Positions 23,891-36,074 of a DNA stretch of 64,000 nucleotides are shown here, piece by piece. The DNA is from Branchiostoma floridae (taxonomy: Eukaryota; Chordata; Leptocardii; Amphioxiformes; Branchiostomatidae), in the NCBI RefSeq assembly GCF_000003815.2, contig NC_049996.1, forward strand, positions 4,932,362-4,996,361. Direction: 5' to 3'. Numbering within the stretch: position 1 is the stretch's first letter; every line of letters begins with the position of its first letter. The notes beneath the pieces were generated by a model. That model was given only the letters and a program-made list of their open reading frames with translations. It did no database searches and was not told where the DNA came from. A program made the translations under genes and the position numbers.

Positions 23891-26528
23891 ATGGCGGCGT
23901 ACCACTGTTGTGTGCCATCCTGTGTTAGCGATTCGCGCTACGATATCGGTAAAAAACTCACATTTCACCGTATCCCTCATGACAAGCAACAGCGCAGAGA
24001 ATGGATTGTAAAGATCCGCAGAGATGTCGGAAAGAATTTCAAGGTATTTTCGCATTATTTCGTAATGTTGTGGTTGGTGTAACGTTACATGCATGTTGGG
24101 GTGGGGGAGGGGCAGGGGCGTTAACTGGGTGTGACAGTTTCTAAGCTATTATCTTTTGTGGACAAGTTCTTGCCGCACAAATCTCAGACTTTTTTCTCAG
24201 AATATGCTCTGAGTTGTCTCCTATTTGTAAATCCTGAGTTTCAAGTCGATGCAAGCATCCAAAGTGACATTTTCTTTGTTTGGACCTTTGTTTACTTGCG
24301 TATTTTCTAGCGAATATCCATAAAGGCCCCGCAAAATATCGCTCGCACAGTCGGTGTTTAAAGATCAGCCACTGCCCGTGAATACTCAAGAAAATGTCCC
24401 TGTATGTCTGCGAAGTTTCCTTACTGTATAAGCATTTCATGTTCCTTTCTTAGCAAACTTTCCGCCGTCAATATCGGCATTTTCATTTGAATTTTGAGAC
24501 TCGTGCAGTGCGGACTTGTGCCTATTAAAATGTAAGGCGTTATATTTCTCGCACAAATCTCAGACACACCAGCTTATTTGAAGTTGTGATTACATTCAGT
24601 ACATGTAGTATATCACATTTGATACCTTACAAAATTCGGTTAACTGGCAACAAATAAGATACATGTATATAGTATTACATAATATATATATTATACACTA
24701 AAGCTAATCCAATGAAGTGGTCTTTATAAATATACCCTTCAAGCAGATGTTTAATTGGAAGATTGAGACTTTTGATTTGAGTATCTTTGTCTAAGATGGT
24801 CTCATAATAAATGATCTTAGTAACTTTATTGACTAATGGTCTGAGCTAGGACCTGAGTTTTCTGTACCGGTACCCACCCCTAGTCTGAGCTATTGATGTG
24901 TAATCAAACAGTAAATACTTCTTCTATACAGATAGTGAACAGAAATCTGAATATGGTAATATTTGTATATTACAATATATTCTGAATAATCACAACCAAT
25001 ATACAACATGTTCTTCAATCAATTCTAGATATCTACTGCAACCCGTGTGTGCTCCGAACATTTCCATGAGAAAGACTTTCTCAGAACACTGTCAGGTCTA
25101 ACACGGCTCAGGCCAGGAGTCATACCATCAGTATTCCAGTGGACAAAAACGACTACTGAGAGGCCTGCGCCAAAGAAGCGTTCCAATGAGTAAGAGTTTA
25201 TCATATTTGTGTACTGACCTACATTGCTCATATCTATGTTGCAATAATAAAGTTTATTTACGCATACATACAGTAATTGTTATCCACTGACATGTAAAAA
25301 TATGTTAAATTTAAAAAAACTCAGAATTATGCAATACATTATGGAATGTTGATAGTTTTGCAGGTTTTCATCTCCATAGCTCATAGAATTTTCTGTTTTG
25401 TATTTCAGTGTTGCTCCAGACCCATGTGTAGGCTGTGATGAAGGAGTGGCAGCTGATGGTCCAGTACACACTACACCAGCACCATCAGCTGACCATGACT
25501 ATTCCTCCACCCCTGTTCCTGCAGAGAGTCAGCTGGCAGCTGCCCAGGCAGAGATTACCAGACTGCAGGAAAAGGTTAGACAACTGGAGCAGGAAAAGTT
25601 TTTCCTTGATAGATTTTCTTCTGACCCCCAAGCAATTAGTTTTTACACTGGCTTTAATAATTATCAAACTTTAGTTAGCGTTTTCACATCTTTAGAACCT
25701 TCAGCTAATAACATGATCAGGTGGACTCAGATGCAGAGACATTCATCTAATATGAACAATGTTAGAATGTCATCTTTTAATGATTCAAGTCTTCCTCTTA
25801 TTGACCAGTTTTTCATGTTTTTGTGCCGTGTGAGGCAGGGTCTTGCAGAGAATGATTTAGCTGTTAGGTTTGGTGTGTCCCAGTCTTCTGTTAGTAGGTT
25901 GTTAATCACCTGGGCAAATTATTTGTACTTCATGTTGGGCAGTTTGGCAATTTGGCCTTCTCGGAGTGTTGTTGATAAGAATATGCCAGAATGTTTCCGT
26001 AAGACCTACCCAAAGACAAGAGTTATACTTGACTGTACAGAGCTAAAGGTGCAGACTCCAAGTTCTAAGGTACTTAATTCTGAAACATATTCACAGTACA
26101 AAAGCCACACAACATTTAAGGGTTTAATCGGAATTACACCATGTGGGGTCCTGTCCTTTGTCAGCACACTGTATACTGGATGTATATCAGATAAAGAAAT
26201 CACAGCTAGATCAGGAGTAGTTGACCTTATTGAGCCTAATGATTCTGTTATGGCTGATAAGGGGTTTCTGATACAGGACCTACTGGACAATAAACAAGCA
26301 ATGTTAGTGATCCCCCCATTCCTTGGCAAGAAAGGAAAGTTCTCTGCCACTGAAGTTAGTCAGACCCATGAGATAGCTAGGTTGAGAATACATGTGGAGA
26401 GGGCCATCAGGCGGGTAAAGGAATACCACATTTTTGATGGAGTAGTCCCACTTTCACTTGCTCCGTCAATCAACCAGATTTGGACTATTTGTTCGATTCT
26501 GACAAATTTCAGGGGACCCTTATTCTAA
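23891..26528 (+). CDS. THAP-domain DDE transposase of ISL2EU (3 exons, 477 aa)
   Basis: Exons are 23891-24043, 25029-25189 and 25409-26528, joined at GT-AG sites in phases 0 and 2. Residues 1 to about 100 form a THAP zinc finger: C6/C7 and C11 (CCVPSC), then CSEH after the first intron, giving C2CH, and a GVIP box in place of AVPY. It binds transposon ends in this family. A Glu/Lys-rich coiled coil (LQEKVRQLEQEK) follows, then a helix-turn-helix (LAVRFGVSQSSVSRLL) and a DDE_Tnp_4-type catalytic core. The DDE triad is visible as VILDCTE, MADKGF and HVERAIRRVK. The start ATG gives a complete THAP domain and sits 70 bp inside the left end. No stop or frameshift interrupts it. Downstream AATAAA signals lie near 27674 and 27922. 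Confidence 0.9.
24847..24882. mobile_element. 36-bp hAT micro-remnant with perfect 8-bp TSD
   Basis: The 36-bp insert begins TAGGACCTGAG and ends GGTACCCACCCCTA. It is flanked on both sides by the identical octamer GTCTGAGC (24839-24846 and 24883-24890). The right end matches the right end of the larger hAT-like element at 42100-43513 (GTACCGGTACNCACCCCTA). The insert lies in intron 1 of the transposase. Confidence 0.75.
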
Positions 26529-27009
26529 TAAGGGAAGTTGATAGATGAAGCTAGTGAAAATGGGACTCCTCCATCAAAAATGTGGTTTATTTGTTTGCAT
26601 CGCACTAAAAAGTATAAAGATGAAATGAAGACCAAAAATACATAATACATTTTTTTGTACTAGTTATTCTACTCAATATCAACATTTGATGCTACTTTCT
26701 GCCTCTCACATTTTTTGGAGTTCTTCATGTATTCTCCTGAAGTGGGTCACCAAATTGTGTTAGAAATTCCTGAGACAAAGGCATGATTAAAACAAATTTG
26801 ACAACATCTATTATACTAAGTATTAGAAAAGCCCCTATTATATTGTTCTTGGCACTGTAACATTCAAGACTACAAAATGCTTGTTTATCGTCCAGTAGGT
26901 CTGGTATCAGAAAAGAATATGTTACATAAAATTTTTTGTGCTCAATAGTGCTTAGAAACCATTTAAATGTATGAAGCTTGGAGTCTATATCTCAAAGCAT
27001 TGATAATCT

Positions 27010-27155
27010 TTTTGAGGGCACCAAATTTTCTTAACTTCTGGCGCAATTTTCGCATGGAAAGACGTGTGCTCTCAATATTACTCTTGTCTTTGGGTTAATT
27101 TTTGTCTGAGGACACCAAATTTTCTCAACTTCTGGTGCATTTTACATGGAAACAT
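27010..27155. repeat. Short direct duplication, ~97 bp apart
   Basis: CACCAAATTTTCTTAACTTC near 27020 and CACCAAATTTTCTCAACTTC near 27113 are followed by matching CTGG-GCA-TTTT-CATGGAAA blocks. It lies in the 3' flank of the transposase gene and has no coding content. Confidence 0.6.
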
Positions 27156-27675
27156 GTGTATATGACATATATGACCGTGTTGTATTCTGTATATCCCACC
27201 CTCATAAACATAAAATTTGAATCTATAGTTCTTCATGTATGTTTTTATCCTGTTGTAGACTCTGGCAATTATTAGTCTTATCAACAACACTCCTATTGTA
27301 ACTAACTTATCTTATATTTCTATGAATACCAAAGTTGTATGGTATGATTAAATATATATGTCTTTAGACCAAATCATTATTTGTAAAACAATACATATTG
27401 AACAGAATCAAATAGATACAGCAGATTTTATGAATCTTGACATTACATTTATTCACAATGGCATTTTATATATGACCAGATGTGGTTTGCAAATGATCAT
27501 GTTGTACCAACAAACTGAAATGTCTCCAACCTTGTAACATTGTAAGGTAGTCTGAGGCAATATTTTTCCTAATCCATTAGTTGAATACTGTGTACTCATG
27601 TAATGAAGGTTTTACGTTGGGAAACTATGTACAAGATGCTTTCAACAAATCTACCATTCTTTAGTTGTCCAAATA

Positions 27676-28528
27676 AACTAGCCTAAATACCAACTGGTAA
27701 TGATTTATTACCATCACCACATGTTTTCTAAATGGTGGTTTACTTCTTGCTGTTTCAGATACATTATACTATTGTTACTTGAAAAAAGATAGAAGATAAG
27801 TGTTATCATATTATATATTGTATATTGTAGAATGTATTTCATATGATGGATATTTTTTAGATTTTATAATCTGCATCTGAGTCCACCTTTTTACAAATAT
27901 GCCTGCAAGTATGTACAGAATAAAGTCTCTAGTTGATATTTGATTTGCACAAAAAACATATTCCTTGTGTAATTATATATTATCAAGCAATGTTTTGTAA
28001 CATCAAACTGTCTTTATATGTCTTAAGAAGTGAGAAAAATTGAACCTGTACAGACCAGGATTCATCAGCCATTGTTGATATCATATTCTTATTGTTATTG
28101 GCATGTAACTAGCCTAAATACCAACTGGTAATGATTTATTACCGTAACCACATGTTTTCTAAATGGTGTTTTACTTCTTGCTGTTTCAGATACATTATAC
28201 TACTGTTACTTGAAAAAAGATAGAAGATAAGTGTTATCATATTATATTGTATATTGTAGAATGTATTTCATATGATGGATATTTTATACATAGTATAATC
28301 TGCATCTGAGTCCACCTTTCTACAAATATGCCTGCAAGTATGTACAGAATTAAGTCTCTAGTTGTAATTGTAATTTGCACAAAAAATATTCCTTGTGTAA
28401 TTATATATTATTAAGCAATGTTTTGTAACATCAAACTGTCTTTATATGTCTTAAGAAGTGAGAAAAATTGAACCTGTACAGACCAGGATTCATCAGCCAT
28501 TGTTGATATCATATTCTTATTGGCATTG
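27676..28528. repeat. ~430-bp tandem duplication inside ISL2EU
   Basis: Copy 1 (27676-28106) and copy 2 (28107-about 28528) are over 90 percent identical by eye, differing by small substitutions and a few indels. Both start AACTAGCCTAAATACCAACT and end near TTGTTGATATCATATTCTTA. The array separates the two convergent genes and may form part of both 3' untranslated regions. An AATAAA occurs just after it near 28608. Confidence 0.93.
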
Positions 28529-29084
28529 AGCATGGGCCAGCAGCCGCCACTTATTAAGCTTTATTGCCTGATAACTGTACATACATGTTTCTAAGAGCAT
28601 AAATATACAATAAAGGCAATAAATTCATTTAGTCATTAAGAAATCTTGAGCTTGGTGTCATCTCTGAATGTCAGCTTCATGACTACATGTACAAATTGAA
28701 AGCTATTTAGGCAGTTATGGAGGAGGAGCGGTGCTGTTAGTTTGAAGTGTAGGGCCGACTATCATTTGGAAGGCATTGAAAATACTGTAATATTAACAAC
28801 ATATGCTTTTTTGAAATGGTAGATAATGACTTCATATAGATTATATACATGACAACCTTATTTACATATTCAATTAGAGAAGGTCACAAACTCATTCAGT
28901 AAATGGTAGGAATCATATTTGTGACAATGCTACTAATACATAGAAGTGAGCATTGCAAGTTATATATTGCAAATTAGATAGATTACATTTCCATAGTTTA
29001 AAACATATTTTTCTCTTTCTGAAGGGATATATCTTATCTAATTCATCTTCAGATTTTTGTTAACTTCAGATTTTGATTGACATG

Positions 29085-31775
29085 TTAGTTTTTGCACATC
29101 TGTGGCAGATGGAACAGGAAGAAGAAACTATCTAGGGCAGTTTTCATAGAGCACCACAGATCTTCGTTAAATGCAATACGCTCCAAATGATAGTCGTCCC
29201 TACACTTCACCAGAAAGTCGCACCACTTCTCCCCTGTCAGGCCCATCTGCCCCATCACCTGGTAGTAGTAACTGTGGGTGGATTTTAGTTTGTAGGTGCC
29301 ATTGTTTTGCTTCTTTAAGTAGGGGCATGAATAGAATGAGTCTTTGTCAGGGCACTTTATTTCTAATAGGCCATGAGGGGTTTCAGAATTTGGGTCATAC
29401 ACTTTCCTATCAGGTGATGCTCCCAGGTGTGGGGCAGATGGGTTGATCACAAACCCAGACAGGTAGACATTGTTGCCAGTGACTTCAGAATACAATTTGG
29501 CAGCTTCTGGCTCATGCTCAATGCCAAATTTCATGGCAGATGTCTGTATGCCCTTACTAGTCAGTAATCTTAGTGCAAGGCTGTCATGATCCCCTTGTCT
29601 AGAACACACCTGTTTAAATACTGAAGAAGTTATCCTGTTTTTCCTCACATCATGCCACAGTTTGCTGTGACTCTGTTCCCTGGTGTTGACCTCTACTTCC
29701 AGAGCTTGTTCCTCTGTAACATGCAAACCTAGGAACATTTCTTGCTCTGCCTGTCTTAGCACATATGAGAATGTGGACTCTAATGGGGGTAGTGCAAATG
29801 TGGGAAATGTGGGGTGACTTGGATGTTTAATAATGTCACCATCCTTTAGTTCCAGCCTCTGCTGGTAGGATATGGGAGAGCCAAGGGGTACAGGACCAAA
29901 CTTAGTGCTCACAGTTGGCGTGTTTTGGGACTGCGGTAGAACCTTTGTGATTTGTGCATTGGATTTGATTGATTGTAACTGCTCCAGAAGGGATGCTGTG
30001 AAAGGTGCCCAAGGTATAGGTGTTGGTACTGGGCAGTATACCTTGGGCACGAGACCCTCAGACACCCGTCTCCTCTTGGTGGGCTGCTGCACAGGCTTTA
30101 CTTTACTGATGTTTAGCGAATCAACTGGTTTGGGTGTCAGCCCCTCAGTCCTGGATGGTACATGCCAGGTCTGTGGTAGGGAGGTTTTACTATGCACTGC
30201 CGGCACAGACTGCAGCCCCAGCTTTTGGAAATGGCACACCATGTACAACAGGCCTATGATGTGGTTGCAGTGGCCATTTCCGGCCTTGCATTCGCATTGG
30301 GATGAATGAATGATCTCTGCATCTGTCAGACTTACCTGTGAATAAAAACATCAATTAAGTAATATTAGATACCAGCCTACATTTTATTCACAAATTACAC
30401 CAATCTGTTCTAACAGTGTCTGAGTTAACTACATAATCTACTGTAAATTACAACACAACATAAGGATATATTACAGGCTTACAGATTGTTCACAAACAAA
30501 TCACAATAGCCTTTTCTAACAAAGTGTAAGAAACATTTCCAGTCACACACATTTCTAAAAAAGTCTATAATCAAATTTTTATTGTCTACTAATTTGTCAA
30601 AACAAACTTGTCTACTATTGATTCATTGAAGTAACAGTGATCTTTACCTGTTAAAACACTTTTAAGAGGCATACCGTACCTGAAAAAACTCAAACATGGA
30701 AATGTGTGGTAAATGACAACAAGAAAATTGTGTGAACAATAAAAACAAAACCATTGGCTTGACTTTCCCAACAAGCCAAAATTCAACCAACAACCCAACT
30801 TTTTGGGAGTGATCAAACCATCAGCTTGTAGGGTGGGTTATTCTTTCTCATAGAGGGGTACGCCTTTGCTCGGATTTTGCACCCGTCATCCCCTTCTTGC
30901 TGAACTTGAACTATCATTCAAAAATGTCAATGAGTTATATTTTTGCAACTACCTTAAAAATTTACATGTAATTTCTACAGATAAAAGTTTGTTTAAATGT
31001 CAGCATAGATACTGGTACAAAATAGACATAGTGCATAGATAAAAAGGAATCTTTAATAATCATCATGGCATTAGTATAATGTAGTATAAACAATGTGTAT
31101 TTCATAATATTACAATAATTTGAATAAGGGTATTCATTCAATCAATATTATTACATGTATTGAATAGAACTGCTGATAATCAGTTAGATATACATGTATT
31201 TAGATAGTGATTACTGAACATATCAATGGGTGTCTGTCACCAATATGACTATGGACGGTGATGTAATATTATAACTGGAGAAGACGAGCGTAAGGCGGAG
31301 CTACTAGAACTAGTATCGGCACCCCGTCGGCCCCCAAGCACTTCCAGCGCCGCAGCGCCCAGCAGCGAAAACTTGGCCACGCCCCCAGCCGCCTTATGTT
31401 ACCGCCACGGTAACAAGAAGCGTCACGTCACCATTACGGTAACCAAAGCCGGCAGGGGGTGTGGCAAGTTATGTCAGCCTTGTGTAATGCTGTTTGGGTG
31501 CCGACAGGGGGCGCTGATCCAGTACACCAGTAGTAGTAATGTATGCCGCGCGCGCTAGTCTTCGGGCAAAGTAATGATACAAAACAGACAGCATAAAACC
31601 ACGTACCTTCAACGTCGTGCACATAGCCTTCAATAAAATTTGAATACCCCTTCTTCTGTTGTGACAGTGGAATTTTCGCCGACTTTTTTGCCCATGCGTC
31701 GACGCTATCAAACGTCAAGGGCGGTATATTGCCAAGGTACTTGGTCCACTGTGTTACGGAACACGAGGACGCCAT
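29085..31775 (-). CDS. SWIM-YqaJ exonuclease-like protein of ISL2EU (3 exons, 498 aa)
   Basis: Exons run 31775-31607, 30895-30819 and 30335-29085 on the minus strand. Phases fit exactly: 169 nt, 77 nt, then 1251 nt to the stop. The start MASSCSVTQW begins the conserved N-terminal module. Exon 2 encodes the short conserved block CKIRAKAYPSMRKNNPPY. Exon 3 opens with a SWIM zinc finger, CECKAGNGHCNH, then a Pro-rich linker. A YqaJ-like nuclease fold follows: RKNRITSS, GIEHEPEAAKLY, GASPDRKV, LEIKCP and YYYQVMGQMGL. The Asp of GASPD and the Glu/Lys of LEIK are the expected metal and catalytic residues. YqaJ proteins are lambda-exonuclease-like recombination nucleases, and this is the second protein of ISL2EU elements. 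The exon-2 donor (ATG|GTTTGA) is weak. Confidence 0.88.
31372..31466. repeat. GC-rich imperfect foldback in YqaJ intron 1
   Basis: GGCCACGCCCCCAGCCGCC on the left and GGCAGGGGGTGTGGC on the right are imperfect reverse complements. Between them lie nested TTACCG/CGGTAA arms. The local GC content is far above the surroundings. It may be a small foldback insertion or part of the element's promoter. Confidence 0.45.
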
Positions 31776-32025
31776 TTTGTTTTTCTTGCGTTCCAAGCCT
31801 CGTTTTCGTGTAAACATGGCCGCGGCGTGAATAGCGTGTATTGCATTTATTATACAATCAATGAGAAGGCCTGATATGGAACAGAGAAGCAACCTTCAGA
31901 GGTACTAAGGCTGATATGAAAGAAATATGAGACTTTGTGAGCCTGTGAGACAGAAAGTACAATCCAACCTTTCAAGTCACAAAATCAGAGAAACAGAGAT
32001 ACAGTAGTATCGGCAGACTGATTTT

Positions 32026-32300
32026 ATACACCATATGACGATTGGTCGTGGAAGTTTCTCAAATGGAGACAAAGAAATGCAGAAACCTGCACAGAGGCTG
32101 ACCAAAAATAAGTTGTAGAAGTTCTGTATTAAAGACAGGAATAAATAAAAAAAAATCAAACAGGGAATTAGGCAGATGTGAGGTCTACAATCATGTATAT
32201 TGATATCATGCACCACATGATGATTGGCCATGGATTAGTCTCTCAAATGGACACAGAGAAATGCAGAAACATGCAGAGGCTGGCCAAAATAAGTAAGAGA
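32026..32300. repeat. Tandem duplication, ~180-bp period
   Basis: ACACCATATGACGATTGGTC (near 32030) and GCACCACATGATGATTGGCC (near 32212) start two copies. They continue through TCTCAAATGGA-ACA-AGAAATGCAGAAAC to AAAATAAGT. Identity is roughly 85 percent. The minus-strand frames across both copies are short and unrecognised. A further diverged pair lies at 32440-32650 and 32885-33060. Confidence 0.75.
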
Positions 32301-33500
32301 TGATCTGTAGGACTGAGGGATAAATAAAACTTGACTTCACAAATGCAAGTTCTAGACATGCAGCACAGCCACAAGGAATGGTGCAACAAGGAAAATGAGG
32401 GGAAGAATCCATGGGGGACATATCAAAATCAATATCTATACTGAGCAAAGACATTTAAGATGTCAACTTTACATTGTAACTAGAAGAAGAGAGCACAAAG
32501 AACATTCCTTACAGTACTTTACAATATTGAGGAGAGGCAGAGCACTTATGAGACTGGTAAAGCAACATAGTTACAGAAGTGGCAGTGAAAAAATGTCTAT
32601 GAGTGAGATGCAGTCAATATATGGTCCCCAACTTAATAAATATATTTTTTATAAAGAATATTGCTACCAACGAAACTGACCCCTTCATCAGTCAGAAGAA
32701 GAACAAACTGCAGAGATAGAGGTGAAACACCTCGGATGATAGTTTAAGAAACCCATGGAATAAATTTCGTGTGTTCTATTAATTCTCAAGTGAAGAGTTT
32801 TTAAAAAAATTTCCAGAAGATCCCATCAAAGTCAAATGCCTGAGGGAAAAGTTTTTTTACTATCTACTCTAACTAGAGGGAATCTATAGCTACTGTATTA
32901 GGAATACATATTCTAGATGAGAGAGCACAAAGAACATTGAGCATTCAAGAAATTATTTTGAGCAAAGTTGATTGAAGCATAGTTGCACAAGTTGCTATGC
33001 AAATCATCAAATATATAGTATGTCACTTCAGAGAGAGAAGCAGTCAAAATCTGGTCACAAACTTTTTTCTATTCCTCCATCAAGAAGCGATCTGGAGAAT
33101 CAAGGTGAAGTAAACTTATTTTATATTCAGGCATGAAATGATAAGATTTAGAACATTAAAAGTATTGTATATAGTGTGGTTGGATTGAGTGGGAGCTCAA
33201 ACTAACTATTACTAAGTATATAGTACAGGTTTGGCAATACTAATACAGCTGAAAATAGCTTCATCAAGTTGGAGAATACCTAGAAAGTAATGTAACATTG
33301 ACACTTATAACAGAAACTAAAATAAGGCAAATTTCTTACAGATTACTCACAGTGACAGTACAAAAAAAACAATTTTATCTATACCAGATAGAGGATTAAC
33401 ATCATTTCAAGTTGAATTACAGTACAAAAAAACTTATTGCATCCTGGTAATATTGCAGGGACAAAATGAAGAACAAACTAAAAAAAATCTCACTGCTGTT

Positions 33501-33521
33501 TTCAGTACCATGGACAGAGGA
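33501..33521 (+). promoter_or_regulatory. RE1-like motif (TACC variant)
   Basis: TTCAGTACCATGGACAGAGG has the canonical two-base gap and one change in the left half. It is the paralogue of the site at 18042. The following ~30 bases (AAACATTA-GCAG-TGTT) are also shared, so conservation cannot be credited to the motif alone for this pair. Confidence 0.4.
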
Positions 33522-33611
33522 AACATTAGGCAGTTGTTGTAATAGAGGTTTCAATTCCTTTTTGCAAACCTGAAAAAAGCGAATAGGCAGCTTTCTGTCT
33601 AAAGAATAGTC

Positions 33612-33776
33612 GATGGAGAGAGAGAAAAAGGAGAGAGAGTAATAAGAGAGGGAGAGAGGAGATATAGAGGACTTGAAAGGAGGAGGGCCAAATAAATGTG
33701 CTCTTAGAGAGTCCTGATAATGCTACTGTTAGTGAGAAAGAGTGAGTGAGAGAGAGAGAAAGAGACAGAGAGAGAG
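33612..33776. repeat. GA-rich microsatellite stretch
   Basis: Interrupted GA/GAGAGA runs are the counterpart of the purer GA array at 18090-18192 within the duplicated block. Confidence 0.75.
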
Positions 33777-34589
33777 GTATTGAAGCTGAATGACCAAATA
33801 TTGGTCCTCATGACACTTTAAATACTGAACGTGTCAAAGTGCTCAAAAATACAGTCTATATAATGCTAGACACAAGGACTTCAACAACACACTCAGGAAG
33901 CTAAGACTTTGTTGGGACCAGCCAACCAACCCACCAGAAACTGAAGCAAGAAACTGTCTTGGAGATAAAATTAAAAAGCTGTAAATATAAATTATAAGTG
34001 CTGAAAGAAAGGGATGAAAATGTCATTCACAAACACTCTTATAAAGATGAAGTTGAGCTGAATATGTTTTATCAGCTACATGTAATTCATATTTATTTAG
34101 CAGGATAAAACTATTTAACTTAAAACTGCTGGGCAAGGCAGTAATGAAGACCATTTTTACACTGACAATGAATGGTGGGTGCTGCATATCAACAAGACAT
34201 GTAGAACATAAGCCGACTTCCTTCTGTTAGCAAATTGTAATCTCATTTAATAATAAGAGGGCTAAATTTTTAAAATATTATTTTCCCATATCTGCTGTAG
34301 AATGATTGAGATGTCAAAATGTAACTTAAAGCTCTATGATAAAGATATGATAACCTGTTATGAGATATGACAGCATTAAGTCTTAGAGGCTTTTATTTAT
34401 ACGTTTAAAACACTTCATAGCTTTGAGGAAGAGCAAACAGTCTTGTAAAGTTCATATCAAAACTCAAGTAAGACTGAATGGAAAAAGTGAGATTAAGAAG
34501 CTGCAGTTTTTACATGTACATAACATGTCTATTAGAGAAAGAAGTTGATATTTTTTTTAAATATTAAGCTCAGTCTTTGAAGATGAAGC

Positions 34590-34955
34590 CCAGTACAGTA
34601 CAGTACAGTCCATTTATACTTTTTTTCTGAAAATTCCTGATAACCAAGCAAATAGAGCTTAAAATGAGGCAAATTTCTTACCAAATGCAATATGAATTAT
34701 AATGTTTTTAATTTTCAATTGTTGACGACTAATTATTACATTCTAAAAGAGAAAACTCCTTAGAAATTAGATGAGATTGACCGTGCCATGGGGACTAGTA
34801 AAATAGTCTTCATAACTTTGAAGACACTATTTTTGAAATATTTTGACTTTTATGTTTTACTTAAAGACAAACCAAAGGTATATAAGAGAGGGGAGGAGAG
34901 AGAGAGAATAATACATAACAGGTGTAATTATATTATGTGTAGCAATAGAACACAT
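34590..34955. repeat. Paralogous block, partner of 18690-19310
   Basis: It shares GTACAGTACAGT-CATTTA, CCATGGGGA, AATAGTCTT and AAAGACAAACCAAA with the 18.7-19.3 kb copy and lacks the MITE that sits in that copy. The MITE at 18749-18953 therefore inserted after the duplication. Confidence 0.6.
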
Positions 34956-36074
34956 GGATGTCTGTCAGAGAATCTTTTCTATGTTTTCTAAAAAAAAGTC
35001 ATCTATACCATTTCATCTGCGTGAAGAGTTAGAGAATCTTAGATAATTGAAGCATATCAAATCAAACAGTGACTGTCAAGTTGTATCCTGAGATTTTAAG
35101 ATGGACAATGGTATGCAGAGGAGATTTGTAATGCAGAAAGTATCATTCTAACTTTCAATATGATCATACAAACATTAATAAAAGCACTTACTCAATTTTA
35201 TATCTTCTCAGAGCAAAACCAAGAAAATAGGAATTTCTTAACAATGAAAAGTCTAAGAGTAGTCTGCCCGTCATAGATGGAAGAAAGAAGTAGTCTTCGT
35301 AACTTTGAAGACAGGCAAAAGTTTTACTCATACAAGGACAAACCAAAAGCCTTAAAGAGATTAGGAATAAGAAAGAGCAACAGATGGCTGTAATTTACAC
35401 ATAACAATAGATGATAATTATATGTCATATCAAAGGGAATAATTACTTAGTAGCTTCTAGTCAGGTGTTAATAGTCAGGTGTTAATAGTTCTCATAACAG
35501 GTTAACTAAATACAAGTTGCACATAATGTTATGACTTTAACAAAAAATGCAGAGAAGGAAATGTCCTTCAAATTTTTATTCATCATACAAAAATTAAGGC
35601 ATGTAGGTTCTATACCTTCATAGAGTTAAAAACAAGGAAACCACAACAGTTACTGTAGTTGAAGGTGGATTGAGGCTAACCCTGTATACCATAAAGCTTC
35701 ATCTTTGGAACTTTAAAGATGGCCCAAGAATTCGGATTTTTAAAAAAATCCTATTATTCAGACTCAAAAATAAATGAAAGTGAGAAGGAGGGGGTGATAG
35801 TGACTAGTTGTTAATGCAAATTAAATCTAAATGAATTGTTAAGATGTAACAGTATGCTGAATGGAGAAGCTTTGTAGAAGGAGCCATGTCCTTCAAGCAT
35901 TCCATGAAAAAAAATTACATTGTATATCTTATGAGAGTGAAAAACAATTATTGCAACAAAAATGAGAAAATCCTTAATGATGTAATATGATTGACACTAC
36001 CCAAGGGTAAGTAGTATTTACATTATTCTAAAACTTTACAACTGAGCAGCTCACTGTGAGCTCTTTCCTGGGGA

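Larger units (their letters stand above)
23820..31838. mobile_element. Autonomous ISL2EU/IS4EU DNA transposon, ~8.0 kb
   Basis: Two convergent genes, a THAP-DDE transposase (+) and a SWIM-YqaJ nuclease (-), are the known hallmark pair of the ISL2EU (IS4EU) superfamily. The ends support one element. CTATTCACG at 23824 and AAAACGAGGC at 23852 recur as reverse complements ending at 31834 and 31806, with the same 28-bp offset. A GGAACGCA match extends the second block. TA lies just outside both ends (23818-23819, 31839-31840), consistent with a 2-bp target duplication. Both genes have open frames after splicing, so the copy may be recent or still active. The middle holds a 430-bp duplication and a micro-hAT remnant. 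Confidence 0.85.
33495..34020. repeat. Paralogous block, partner of 18040-18420
   Basis: After the RE1-like motif, both copies carry a GA-rich stretch, a GCTAGAC-GAGGACT-like segment, a CCAACC-A-AGAAACTG segment and a CTTGGAGAT block in the same order. Identity is modest and no reading frame is conserved. Confidence 0.6.
31841..36060. other. Gene-free tract with nested old duplications
   Basis: Besides the duplications and RE1-like site listed separately, no exon or RNA gene is recognisable. The + strand is again visibly A-rich. Confidence 0.4.
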
